This document shows, piece after piece, positions 1 through 10,138 of a DNA stretch of 64,000 bases. The notes beneath the pieces were generated by a model, which ran no database searches, was not told where the DNA came from, and worked only from the letters and a program-made list of their open reading frames with translations. A program made the position numbers and the translations under genes. The DNA lies in the NCBI GenBank assembly GCA_963920575.1, contig OY986963.1, positions 1,650,896 through 1,714,895 on the forward strand, written 5' to 3'. The stretch is from Narthecium ossifragum (taxonomy: Eukaryota; Streptophyta; Magnoliopsida; Dioscoreales; Nartheciaceae). Numbering within the stretch: position 1 is the first letter of the stretch; each line of letters begins with the position of its first letter.

Positions 1-1953
1 AATGGATTCATCAGTCAATTGACATACAGGACAGCTACGCTCACAGCTGAGACAGAGATTCCAAAGTGAGAGTCTAGTTGGGAGCTTACCATACCAAAGT
101 TTCCAAAGAAAGTGATGCACACGGGGGCCGGCTGGGGCTTTCCATATGCTCCACCATACTTTGCGATCCAGATCCTCCTCTTTGCGACGATGCTACTCCT
201 CTAGGTACTTGTAGCATGAGCTTGTAGAAACTCTCCCAGCTGCATCCCAAACCCAGCGAGGTCCTCTTCTATTTTGAGATTGATCAACAGCTAGTTCAGT
301 AACCTTCGACACCAATTCCGGGCTGAAAAAGGCATTAAGCTGCTCTTGATCCCAGTGTCCCTCTTCATCCAACAAGTCTCCCACACATAACTGACCGAGA
401 TTGCTTGCATCCACTGTGCATGGTTGATACCTTAATGGCCCGTCCATTAACCACCAATCATCCATGCAATTAGCTCTCGAGTCCACTGCCGGGCACCACT
501 TAAGACCCTTCCTCAGCTGTGTCACAGCCTTAAACACTGCTCGCCATAAAGGGGAAGCTCTGCGTCCTACACCCGAAGGAAGGAGTGCTGCTTGCAACCC
601 ATATTTAGCACACACCACTTGAGACCAATAAGACTTCTTATCCTCCAGAAGAGCTGATGTCCTGTGCATCCGAAGGGCGAGTTGCCATCTACCGAGATCC
701 TTAAGCCCCAAACCACCCTCCATTTTATGTCGGCAAACTTTATCCCATGCAACAATAGACAAGCCACCCCTGCTTCCTTTCCACATGAACCCTTGGAGAA
801 GAGAGGAAATCCTCTGAAGAATAGAAGCGGGGACAGGCACCGCAAGCAAAACAAAGATAGGAATAGCTTGTAAAATCGATTGAATGAGTACTGACCTTCC
901 TGCTTCCGCCATTTTGACTGCGTTCCAAGATGATAATCTGGCTTGAATGGCTTCGATGAGGAAGTTGAAATCAGCAGCCTCCAATTTCTTAGAATTCAAG
1001 GGATCTCCCAGGTACCTCCAGGTTCTTTGACTCTCCTCAAAGCCAAGACAGTTGAGGATATCTTTCTTAATATCATTAGCAGTACTAGGAGAAAACTTGG
1101 CACTGGATTTCCTTGGATTAAGGTCCAACCCTGACATGACTTTAAACCTCCGCAGAGCAGTCATCAACTTCCTTGCTTCATGTACGCTTGCCTTAGTTAC
1201 AAATAGGCAGTCGTCTGCATAAAGCAGATGACTAATTGAGAAAGTACTTCCTGCAAATTTCACACCTGAGAGAGCAGTTAAAGGCTGTTTCAGCAATCTT
1301 GTCAGGACTTCTTGAACAATAACAAATAGATAGGGGGATAGAGAATCTCCCTGTCTTAGACCCCTCTGAGCTGTGAACAATCCATGAACCTTCCCATTTA
1401 GAATAATAGAGAACTGGGTAGATGTAACACACAACATTACCAATTTAATCCAATGGTCTGGAAAAGCCATAGCCTGCAATACCTTTTCCAAGAAATCCCA
1501 TCGAACCGAGTTATAAGCGGCTTTGAGATCTACCTTAACTGCCATCAATGGTCTTGAGCCCTGTGCATAACGGAGACAGTGAAGTAATTCCTGTGCCACG
1601 CCTATGTTGTCCATGATGGACATGCCTTCAATAAACGCAGATTGTTCCCCACTAATAAGACCATCCAGGATCACCTTCAGTCGGTTAGCCATAAGGGAAG
1701 ATATGACTTTGTAGCACACGTTACATAAACTTATCGGCCGATATTCTCTTACTCTCCTTGGGTTACTGCACTTGGGAATGAAAGTAAGGAATGTATTATT
1801 CCAGCTGTTAGGCATTTTCCCTTTCTCCATAAAGTCCCTTACTAACTTAACAACATCAGCTCTCACAACCTTCCAGTGGCGTAAATAGAATTCCACAGAC
1901 ATCCCGTCAGGCCCTGCGCATTTCCCCTGACCCATTCTCTTCAAGACACCAAG
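1..1953 (-). pseudogene. LINE ORF2, reverse transcriptase and zf-RVT part
   Basis: The minus-strand frame starts just after the LTR insertion with GQGKCAGPDGMSVEFY and runs through the RT palm, including GLRQGDSLSPYLF and the catalytic YADDCLF box, then the thumb (GGLGLKDLGRW). A TAG at 193-195 breaks the frame. Beyond it the same frame continues to position 1 with a zf-RVT-like stretch (GPRVHHFLWK, then CERSCPVC). The frame stays open upstream into the LTR for about 75 codons, but those residues belong to the LTR and are not part of the RT. The catalytic motif looks intact while the element as a whole is not. Confidence 0.9.
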
Positions 1954-2760
1954 TGTCGCGCCCCGACCCGCAGAGCGCACCCGGGCCGGGACACGAGGGG
2001 GGAAAACGAACACCACAACCACTAGCCTCAACTGGCGGAAACAGTTGAGACCAAGGCCCAGCTGGCGGAAACAGCTGGACAGCACAGAGAAAGAGCGGAA
2101 GCCAGCTACTAAACCACAGCTATTAACAATTATTACAAAAACGGTAATAAAAGAGTTAACAGAGTTTAGTACAAAAGCCACAAGGGATCACAGTCCCCAA
2201 AAAAAAAGCCGCACCACCCACCGGGGTCTCCGCGAACGCACACACGAACCCATCCTGACCCTCAGACATGGTCAGGATCCGGCCCGCTGCCACGAGACTG
2301 CCGACGGGGAAGCACCGGAGGAGAACGGGGGCCCGCACCTGCAAACAACACAGTCCAGGTAGGCATGAGCAACAGCTCAGCAGGGTCATACTCTACAACT
2401 CCCACACACCAAGGGGTAAAGCAACCGAACACACTCTAATGCCAAGTACCGAGGCTTGCCAAGGATCCCACAATCCCATCAATAACCCGAAGGGTTCCTG
2501 TCCTAGGTGCGTATCTCCGATAACGCCACTGCTCAGGGGTGGGCAACTCCGACATTCCCTGACACAGGGTGGACACGACGCAACCAGTAGGACCCCCTTC
2601 TCCAAGCGGGATCTCCGCACTTGACGGAACAACCGAAGTTAAGACTACCATCACTCGGTACTCTAAACAGCATAGTCAACACCCATCCAACCTATCCTAG
2701 CATGTCTAATGCACAGGAAAAAGGGCAGGATAAGTATGATAAAGCTGTAAACAAACAACA

Positions 2761-2910
2761 CAGCAAGGGCACACCTTCGGCCCATTTATACTAAACACTC
2801 CCGAGGGTCATGACTCCCTCGGTTCACCACAAAGCGGTAAGGGCATACCGTCAGCCCATTTAATCTACACACCCGAGAGGCATCACCCTCCCAGTTCAAC
2901 CACAAAGCGA
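2761..2910. repeat. Two-copy ~74-bp tandem repeat inside the LTR
   Basis: The block with AAGGGCACACC and CCCATTTATA recurs about 74 bp later as AAGGGCATACC and CCCATTTAAT, each copy ending in a CACAAAGCG stretch. On the minus strand the first copy contains TATAAAT (2784-2790), while the second has lost it. If the LTR is read on the minus strand this lies between the palindrome arrays and the R/U5 end, where a core promoter would be expected. Confidence 0.6.
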
Positions 2911-3025
2911 TAAGCATTCATGCAATACTCATTACCTGATAAACCCCGAGGGCAAAACCGTAAAAGCCACTTACATGCGAAGCCCCGCGGGCAAAACCCT
3001 TGAAAAACCCTCTCTGCTACTGAAG

Positions 3026-3330
3026 GATCGATCCTCACCTAGGGAAGGATCGATCATCCAAGCAACAGTGAGCTTCCCTCACTGTCGAGCCAAAAAAGAT
3101 CGATCATTCCTCCCAGGAAGATCGATCCTTTTGGTGACAGAGGGCACCCTTCCAGTCGCACCAAGGATGATCGATCCTTCCTTCCAGGAAGATCGATCAT
3201 TCTCGGGACGAAGGGCAACCAAGCTAACCCAGGCCCCATGATCGATCTCCTCCCATAAGAAGATCGATCATGTGCTGGGCACTGCGAGCCAACACCAGAG
3301 GACCGATCCTTCTTCCCAGGAGGATCGATC
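3026..3330. repeat. Array of five paired GATCGATC palindromes
   Basis: GATCGATC starts at 3026/3048, 3098/3120, 3169/3191, 3240/3262 and 3301/3323 (the copy at 3301 reads GACCGATC). Every pair is spaced exactly 22 bp, and the first copies of successive pairs are 72, 71, 71 and 61 bp apart. Several 14-bp spacers are themselves near-palindromic, for example TTCCTCCCAGGAA. The array lies inside the 2.2-kb solo LTR. Confidence 0.95.
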
Positions 3331-3887
3331 ACCCAAAGATGGGTTCCGGCGTGCTTCCGGCCGGAGAACCGCCGGAAAACACAACCAAGCCTCACCAAAC
3401 TTGGTGAGCTAGTAGATCTGAGTACAACGAGGCTACTCAAGGCCTCAAAACCGGGAAGGAACAACTCCACAAGGAGATCTAAGCAAAACAAAACCCGGAT
3501 ACAAAACCCTCAAACAGCCGGAGTTTAGAAGAAGACCCTACCTCCTCAGAGCAGCTTCGATCCACGAAGACTAGCCACAGATCTTCCTCGCCTCGCCACG
3601 AACCCAACGAGCCTTCAAGCTCCAGGAGAGGTGGCCGGAGGAGGAAGAACGGAGGAGAGAAAGGAGCGGTCGGAACAGGGGAAGAAGCAGAGCATTCGCG
3701 GGAAAGAAGAAGAAGAGGGGAAGGAAGGAGGGGGAGGGGAAGGGGGTAAGGCCGGGGAAAGCCGGAGAAACCGCGGGAAAGGCAAAGGAGGGGAGCAAAA
3801 GTCTCCCCTCCCCTGACAGGGGAAGCGACGGCCACCGCGGTGGCCGTCCTTCGAAAGCCACCGACAAAGACTTCCAGGCACACGTAG

Positions 3888-3959
3888 GATCGATCATCCT
3901 TGCATGCATGATCGATCCTGCTAGCAACAGGATCGATCTTCACCCCAAGGTGATCGATC
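3888..3959. repeat. Second GATCGATC array in the 2.2-kb LTR
   Basis: GATCGATC starts at 3888, 3910, 3931 and 3952, so spacings are 22, 21 and 21 bp. The spacers contain TGCATGCA and CACC...GGTG, both self-complementary. The array lies near the minus-strand 5' end of the LTR, about 560 bp from the larger array. Confidence 0.95.
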
Positions 3960-4171
3960 TTCTGTGGCCTGAAAGGCAAACTTGGGCTGGGACCCAGGCC
4001 CAAGCCCAGAACCCCCAACCTCGGGTCCACCTAACCTTTCTAAACAAACACAAGTATCAAACAAGGTCTGTGTGTGCTCAACCAGTGTAAAACGACCGCC
4101 AAGGCACAATCTCCCAAAATTGCCCTTGGGGTAAACAACAAGCCGAAGGGATGGAGGGACGGGTCCTCACA

Positions 4172-5508
4172 CCAAGGACCTCCTCCTCTGTCACCACCTT
4201 GAGTAGCTCCGCATCAGCACCAACTGGAATTTGCGGAAGGGCAGGCAGCTCCAAGATATGATTTCGACCGTGTGCATACCACAAGTTCTTATAGTGGTTG
4301 ATAAAGGCATTGGCAATCTCCTTTTGATCTGTCAAGACAGCTCCTTCATCAGTGACCACCTCCAAGACCTTCGAGCAAGAACCCGGCCCTTGAAGTAGTT
4401 TGTGAAAGAACTTCGAATTTCTGTCCCCCTCGGCTACCCACTTGGACCTTTTGTATTGGGAAATATAGCTGTCATGTAGTCTAGACACAGCGACAACCTT
4501 ATTCTCCAAAGCACGCATACGTTGTTCATCCGCTAAAGAGAGAGGACCAGCTTCTTCTTGGAGATATAAACTATTCAGGTGTTGCATAAGCGATCACTTG
4601 GAGTTGTATAAATCAAAATCGTCCGACTTCGACCACGACTTTACATTGTTCTTAATTTCCTTGATTCTTCCTTTGAACATAAAATGCAGGGGTCCGTGTC
4701 TAGGGTGTTGCCATGCCCTCTTCACAACATCAGCAAAGGCTTCGTGCTCCACCCAAATCTGCTGCAATCTGAACATTGAGGGTCCATCAAACGTTGTTTG
4801 TGGTTCAAGATTTATCAAAACCTGCCGATGATCCGAACCTCCGAAGGCAAGGTGCTTAACCTCCGCAGCTGGAAACCATCTTCTCCATACAGCATTACAC
4901 AAGCACCTGTCGAGTCGCTCAAGTATTCTATTCTGGCCAAACCTCCTATTACTCCATGTGAAGGACGGTCCTCTAAAGCCCAAGTCAATCAAATCTGCTT
5001 GTTGAATGAAATGTAAGAAATCTTCAACACCTGCGCCATACCTGAAAGGTACTCCTCCCCTTTTCTCAGATGGAGCCACAATAACATTGAAGTCGCCCAA
5101 GATGAGGTGTGGCTAGCCCCAACCATTCACACGAGCCAAGGCCTCCCACAATTCAGTCCGTTCCTGCCTCTTCCTCGCTGCATAAACAATGGACAAGAAC
5201 CATTGGCCATACCTTGCGGATGTGATCACCCCGTGAGCAGCCTGGTTGGTAAAGTCGGTGAAGGAAACCCAACCAACACTCCTCCTCCAGATTGCCAAGA
5301 TCCCCCCTTTTCTTCCTCGAGCCGGCAGCAAGAACGTCCCCCAGTTCGGCCCCAACAGTTCCACAATACTTTCCATCTGGTCATCCATAACACCAATCTC
5401 CAACATGAAGAGGAAGTCTAAGTTTTGTTCCTGGATTAGCCTCCTCCCAGCCCTGACTGCCCGCCTCTTACCCAGGCCGCAACAGTTCCAAGAAATAGCT
5501 CTAACCAT
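4172..5508 (-). pseudogene. LINE ORF2, endonuclease part and start of RT
   Basis: The frame opens at ATG 5508 with ISWNCCGLG, the start of an AP-endonuclease domain, and continues through GDFNVI and a GGSDHR motif typical of the catalytic core. A stop at 5113-5115 and another at 4594-4596 lie in the same frame. The linker to the RT contains KWVAEGDRNSKFFH and ends at EEEVLGV, where the solo LTR has inserted. The start codon overlaps the ORF1 stop in ATGGTTAG. With two stops and an insertion it cannot make a full ORF2 product. Confidence 0.88.
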
Positions 5509-6130
5509 TTGAAGAAATTAGTGGAGAATCTCCACCCCCGGAGCCCCCCCACTTCAATCTCTTAGCTTCATTCCCAGATCTAGCCTCCATCATACATATG
5601 TCTTCCATCTGAGCTGCTGGTGTCACTGAGCTCGGACCCCTTACAGACAAACTCAATTCCTGCGGTGTAAATCCAGGGGGATGCTCAGGGGTCACCCCTG
5701 CCATACTTGCCTGTTGCCCCATACCCACTGCGCTGGCCACGTGCTGGTCTCCGTCTTCCCCAATCTGCATCTTCTCCCCATATGTCTCCTCCTGCAACAA
5801 GGCCTGCTGAATCTGCTGGAAACCCTTCTCATGGCACTCCCGTAGAGCCTCCTCCCCCATCTCCCTCTCTTCAGTCACAGTAGATCTGGGTGCTTCCCCC
5901 TTGTGATTAGCTCGGTAGCTTTTAGGGATGACTAATGGGCCAGGCCGGTTAAGCCGCCCTCTTTCCTTTGCATACCACCCAACTTCATGCAGGCTCATTT
6001 ATGCGAGCATATCGTCATCCACGTGGCCCAACTCCTGAAGAGGCCCATATCTATTCGGGTTCCTACTAGCTCCATCTCTGCGAGCATATGACTTATTCTT
6101 CTTAAGTTCTCCCTTCAATCCATTCTGACG
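5501..6130 (-). pseudogene. LINE ORF1 C-terminal remnant
   Basis: A minus-strand frame that ends at TAG 5501-5503, eight bases past the ORF2 start. It contains HEVGWYAKERGRLNRPGPLV followed by a low-complexity acidic and Gln-rich tail. An in-frame TAA near 6001 separates it from a further stretch (about 6130-6003) that stays in the same frame. Its position before the endonuclease makes it ORF1. No RNA-binding domain remains in the truncated part that is present. Confidence 0.65.
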
Positions 6131-7078
6131 TTTGTGATGGCAACCTCACATGTCCCGGCATCGATTATCATGAGGATGGAGAAGATTTGTAGAGAGTTTT
6201 TGTGAAAAGGGGGGGAAGGGTGGCTTGAATAGGGTGGCATGGAGGGATGTCTATGTTCCTAAGGAGGTCGGAGGCTTGGGGGTGAAGGACTTGAGAGTTT
6301 TGCATCGGGCATTGAAGATGTGTAGAGTGGCGATGTTTCTTGATGAGAGCATCAACATCTAGAAAGAGCTCACTAGTGCCAAATATCATTTGCATGGGCC
6401 TCTTCCTTCACTTAGCTCTACTGGTGTGCATTCCTCTCATTGGAGATATGTGTGCCTTGTTGCGGATGAGGTTAGAAAGGGCATGGTTTGGTCGGTCGGA
6501 ATAGGCAACCAAGTGTCAGTCGCCCATGACTTATGGTGCTATGAGACTTCCCTTGCACGCTGGCCAACCCTCTTTGATGTGATGGCAGTAGTTGAGACTA
6601 TGACCCTGGGGGAGCTGATGCAGGGTCAAGCATGGAACAGAGAGAAAGTCATCCAACTCTTTCATCCATTATTGGCTCGGCATATCTTTGGAACGGGGAT
6701 CTGTTCGACCATGGATACAATACGGTGGAAGTTTAATGCCTCGGAGAAGGTCGTATCGTCGGCATCGTATCTGATGCTCATACAAGAGAAGGTTGGAGTT
6801 CGAGCTCGCATAGGTGATGAATGCTGGGCGAACATCTGGAGGATGAAGTTTGGACCTAGAGTGCAACATTTCACCTAGTGTGCACTCAAGGGGAAGCTTG
6901 CAGTCCGTGACTCCCTTTGACGGTTGTGCTTAGCTTCGGATCAAAATTGTCCCTGTTGCAATCGTGAGCCAGATACAATCATGCATGCTCTCTTTGGTTG
7001 CAGAATTTTAAGGGAGGCCATCGAAATTCTGTTGGAGAAGGAAGGCCTCGCTCTTCCGACTTGGGATATGATAACGCG
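6130..7078 (+). pseudogene. LINE RT C-terminus and zf-RVT region
   Basis: The translation shows VAWRDVYVPKEVGGLGVKDL, a long linker, then FGPRVQHFT and a zinc-binding pattern CPCCNREPDTIMHALFGC, which is the zf-RVT signature of plant LINEs. In-frame stops at 6203-6205 (TGA), 6360-6362 (TAG), 6877-6879 (TAG) and 6918-6920 (TGA) plus a frameshift near 6210 mark it as dead. Three of these stops sit where related LINEs have Trp. The frame is cut at 7078 by the nested LTR. Confidence 0.82.
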
Positions 7079-7429
7079 TGAAAAGTGCACAAATCGCCCC
7101 TTTAACTAGGTCCTATTAGCCTCCGAGCATTACTATTTTGATTGTCTTTTTCCCATTTCAGGCTTAAGGACCCTCAGCGAAGATTAGATCAAGTTTGGTG
7201 CTAAAACGAACAAATAAAGAACCTGCGAAGTCAAAGGAGCAAAGGTGGGTCATCTTTGAAGATTAAACTGTACCTGCTTAGGAAGAACCAGATGATGTGC
7301 TATTTATAGTTGGAAAGCTCTTAAAGTCTATATTCCAGAACTTTTTACGGTTCGTGATTTGGAGTTTCCTAAAGGAAGATATGTTATTTTTAGTACAGAG
7401 GTGCAGAAGAAGCAGTTACGAAAAAACCA

Positions 7430-7531
7430 GATCGATCCGCTTTCCAAAGCAGATCGATCTCGGTCGGGCATCACCCAGATTTTGAGGTCACGAACGAAGG
7501 AGATCGATCCCGTTTCCAAAGGGGATCGATC
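7430..7531. repeat. Two GATCGATC pairs upstream of the LTR TATA box
   Basis: GATCGATC starts at 7430/7452 and 7502/7524. Both pairs have 22-bp spacing, and the pairs are 72 bp apart. The inner spacers CGCTTTCCAAAGCA and CCGTTTCCAAAGGG are near-palindromes, so each ~30-bp unit is a compound dyad. The last copy ends 66 bp before the TATA box. Confidence 0.95.
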
Positions 7532-7596
7532 CCTTTTGGTGCTGCGGGAAAAATAAAGGGCTGAGATCTAATCCGAGTTAGGGTTTAATTAAGGCC

Positions 7597-7604
7597 TATA
7601 AATA
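7597..7604 (+). promoter_or_regulatory. TATA box of the 1.7-kb solo LTR
   Basis: TATAAATA inside GCCTATAAATAGACC, 66 bp after the last GATCGATC copy. This is the expected U3 layout, with transcription starting about 30 bp downstream. The match to the TATA consensus is perfect; activity is inferred. Confidence 0.75.
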
Positions 7605-8759
7605 GACCTTTTGAGAGGATTTTTGGCAGCCACCCAAGGACGAATTTTCTTCTCCTCCTGGGTGTTTCTTTGGCTCTTCTTCCTCCATAAACATTAGGGT
7701 TAGATCTTGAAGATAGATCCATGACGGGAGTGCTTCATCAACCTTCTCCGATGGATCGTCTCTTCAAGATGAGTAGCTAAATCTTTAGTCTAGGAAATTC
7801 TATGATGTAATAGGGAGTTTATCTAGGTTTTTCCTATGGATCTGAGCATGTACTTTATGATGGTTTAATGGATTGATTTCAGAGTTTATATCTATTGGTA
7901 ATTTGTATTATGGTGAATGGATTGTATGTTCTTTGTGCCCTAATTTTGGTCTGTCTTGTCTCGGTTTTTCCGTGGGTATACAGCCGGATTTTGTGAAAAC
8001 TCAAAACATAAAAGTCGTAGATCTCTGTCTTAGCTTTCTACCGAATCTTGAATCACCTTGTTTCGAGTTCGGATGTGAAAGTTATGCTGAGATTACGATC
8101 GCTGATTTTAAGCGTTGCATGTTAGAAGCTAGGATTAGGACTTGTTCAAGATGCTTTCATGCTAGAACCATGTTAGATCTTTGGATTGGATTCTAAACCC
8201 TAGATTATGATTGTAGGAGTACTAGAACCACTATCTTAATGCTAGAACCATTAAGACCTATGATTGTAACCTACAATTCGTTCTTTATCTTTATTGATTA
8301 GGCGATCTCAAAGTGCTAGAACCACTTTGATTATTTTCATACCGATTATCCGCTGATTTGATCTTCATTCCGACGTAGGCTTCTAATGAATCTATGTTGA
8401 GTGATAGTGGACCTAGCCGATCTTCTATCAACCTTAGAAAACCAATCTTGAACTTATTGAGTTGCTCTTGTCCTAGGAATGCCTAGATAGCCCTCGATTA
8501 CGGATTAGAACTTCCTAGCTTTTTCTCCTATTGTTATTCTCTCGATTTAGTTTGATTCAAGTTAAAAGTAGTTTATAGACCAACTATCATTCATCTTCCT
8601 TAACTTTTGATTTAGAACTATGCACGGTAATTAGACTTAATCATGTTTTCCCTGTGGACCGACCCGGACTCATAGCTATCTACCCCTTAAGTAGTTAGTA
8701 GTGATTCGGATTATAAATTTGTAATTTTGGCGTCCTTGTTAAGGTAACGACACTTTTCA

Positions 8760-9450
8760 AGGCGTGTCAAGATCCTTGTGGACTAATAGACTTCCTAGTT
8801 GGCTCAGGTGTGGGACATGAAGCGAATTTGCAGAGAGCTTATTTGGCCATCGGTTGTTGGGAGGTTTGAAAGGATAGGAATGAGATTGTATTCAACGACC
8901 AAGGAGTCGCGGTCATGGCGATCACGTGCAAAATTAGGAGGCTCGCAAAGGAGGTCACGACCGGTCGCTCTGTACCAAAGAACTTGGTTGAACGGAGGAG
9001 TGGCTCCATCGTGGTACGTGGGGACGCCTCCGTTGATCCTACATCTGGGCTAGCAGAATTTGGTCTTGTTGGTGGAGCAAGGAATTGTGGATGGGAGTGG
9101 GCCTTTGGCGCACCACTAGGGAATGCCTTTGTTCTTCAAGGCGAGATGATTGTCATCGATCGAGCTATGCAGGCTGCTTGTGCTCGAGGGATCAAAGACT
9201 TTGTGGTGGAGTTTGATTCACTGGACGCGATCAGGAGTTTGAATGGGGTGCGATTGTGACCGATGGAGGTACAGAGTATTGCAAAAGATATTTGGTTGCA
9301 TGCTCTTCAGTTTGATTACATTTCTTTTCTTCATGTTTCTAGAGATCACAATGTCAGAGCGGATTGTATCACTCAGTTTTGTCGATCATCCAGGTTGCCT
9401 TTCTGTTGGACTTGTGACGACGGGGTTGAGGTCTTGGATTGTTTGATGTA
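8760..9450 (+). pseudogene. LINE RNase H-like (RVT_3) C-terminal domain
   Basis: The frame resumes after the LTR with DPCGLIDFLVGSG, then AYLAIGCWEV and KDRNEIVFNDQGV, a linker typical of plant LINEs, separated by a TGA at 8877-8879 where relatives have Trp. The RNase H-like fold follows: GDASVDP, a middle helix with AMQAACARGI, VEFDSLDAI and, after a frame change near 9255, HVSRDHNVRAD. The catalytic-type Asp positions are visible. The frame ends about 40 bp before the poly-A tract. Confidence 0.82.
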
Positions 9451-9493
9451 AACCTTTTTGTACTAGCCTTTGGGCTCATCTCATAAAAAAAAG

Positions 9494-10005
9494 GAACAAA
9501 GTCTAATCTCAAGCTCATAATAAGCAAATATATTTATTATGTGCAGTTCGTCGCTTCATCCGGCCAATGATTCTAGGACAGAGTATTCCTGTAAACTGGA
9601 TCCAAAACTTTGTGATTCAACTATCATCTCCTGAGGTACACAGAGGAGAATGGGTTTATAATGTTAGATTCCATCCAACATGTTTGTCTAAGAGCCCGTT
9701 TGGATTGAAAATAAGTATGTATAAACCTTATTTATGTATCCAAACATTTTTCTCTAAATCCTATATAATTACTTTTGATACTTGCATAACTTTTAGTTTA
9801 TACACTATACAAACTTATCATATTCTCAATCCAAACGGGTCCTAATTGTTTTAACTCGTTGGTCAGCAACTATAAGCTTATGTGATACACAGAATAGAAC
9901 GGTTCTACAATGTGAGCTGCTATTTGAGTATTCAACAAATATTCATCTTGTTTGTCTCTGATTCTTGCACATCTTGATGGGGAAGACTCGAGACTTCCAG
10001 TGAAC
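9494..10005. other. Intergenic DNA between LINE and solo LTR
   Basis: Apart from the MITE at 9692-9842 there is no recognisable gene. A short plus-strand stretch (9567-9690) reads MILGQSIPVNWIQNFVIQL and ends at the MITE. It faintly resembles a B3-domain fold, but the evidence is too thin for a call. Confidence 0.4.
9692..9842. mobile_element. PIF/Harbinger (Tourist)-like MITE, 151 bp
   Basis: The ends GAGCCCGTTTGGATTGA and TCAATCCAAACGGGTCC are near-perfect terminal inverted repeats. They are flanked by TAA on both sides (9689-9691 and 9843-9845), the 3-bp target duplication of PIF/Harbinger elements. The interior is AT-rich and non-coding. Confidence 0.88.
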
Positions 10006-10138
10006 TGTTGGGGTTTCTCTCCTCATGAAACCTCAACAAACGGAATCCAGTTGCGTAGAACAACTAGATGCGGCACAAGAGGAGGAGAAGAAGAAGCTAT
10101 GAAGAAAAGGAACATGGAAACCAAATCTCGAAATTTAT

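Larger units (their letters stand above)
1954..4171 (-). mobile_element. Solo LTR, probably Ty3/gypsy type, inserted in the LINE
   Basis: The LINE frame is split between EEEVLGV (before) and LGVLKRMG (after). The 2218 bp between are bounded by TGT...ACA and by a 5-bp direct repeat CCAAG at 1949-1953 and 4172-4176, which is the signature of an LTR integration. Read on the minus strand it starts TGTGAGGACCCGT and ends GGGTCGGGGCGCGACA, ends that resemble plant gypsy LTRs. No gag or pol is present, so it is a solo LTR left by recombination. Orientation is taken from these ends and from a TATA-like box on the minus strand at 2784-2790. It carries two GATCGATC arrays. Confidence 0.85.
1..6130 (-). 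mobile_element. L1-type LINE retrotransposon, defective, interrupted by a solo LTR
   Basis: Read on the minus strand, this stretch holds in order the end of an ORF1, an AP-type endonuclease, a reverse transcriptase and the start of a zinc-knuckle (zf-RVT) region, which is the order of plant L1-type LINEs. Its 3' end lies outside the window. The 5' end stops near 6130, where a second LINE of opposite orientation begins. In-frame stops at 193-195, 4594-4596, 5113-5115 and near 6001, and a 2218-bp LTR inserted at 1954-4171, show it is dead. The family assignment is firm; the exact 5' boundary is not. Confidence 0.9.
7079..8759 (+). mobile_element. Solo LTR nested in the second LINE
   Basis: The 1681-bp block starts TGAAAAGTG and ends CACTTTTCA, a perfect 9-bp terminal inverted repeat with TG...CA ends. 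The flanking 5-mers are ACGCG (7074-7078) and AGGCG (8760-8764), an imperfect target duplication with one mismatch. The LINE frame resumes right after it. It contains two GATCGATC pairs and a TATAAATA box, with no coding capacity, so it is a solo LTR in plus orientation. I did not assign it to gypsy or copia. Confidence 0.8.
6130..9493 (+). mobile_element. Second LINE, 5'-truncated, interrupted by a solo LTR
   Basis: On the plus strand this element begins inside the RT thumb (VPASIIMRMEKICREF), continues through a zf-RVT region and, after a nested LTR, an RNase H domain. It ends with CTCAT followed by an A8 tract at about 9485-9492. Its protein differs clearly from the minus-strand LINE at equivalent positions (GGLGVKDLRVLHRAL versus GGLGLKDLGRWQLAL), so it is a separate insertion of another family. 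I could not find its target-site duplication; the left flank is the other LINE. Confidence 0.85.

Noticed and set aside
193..2181. A single 662-codon minus-strand frame as one protein
   Set aside because: Its first ~75 codons lie in the solo LTR; only the part from 1953 downward is reverse transcriptase.
3631..3881. Frames in the purine-rich part of the 2.2-kb LTR
   Set aside because: Low-complexity Gly/Glu/Lys or Pro/Ser translations in an LTR with no homology to a gene.
1..9493. The two head-to-head LINEs as one twin-primed insertion
   Set aside because: Both cover the same RT thumb region with clearly different sequences, so they are separate elements.
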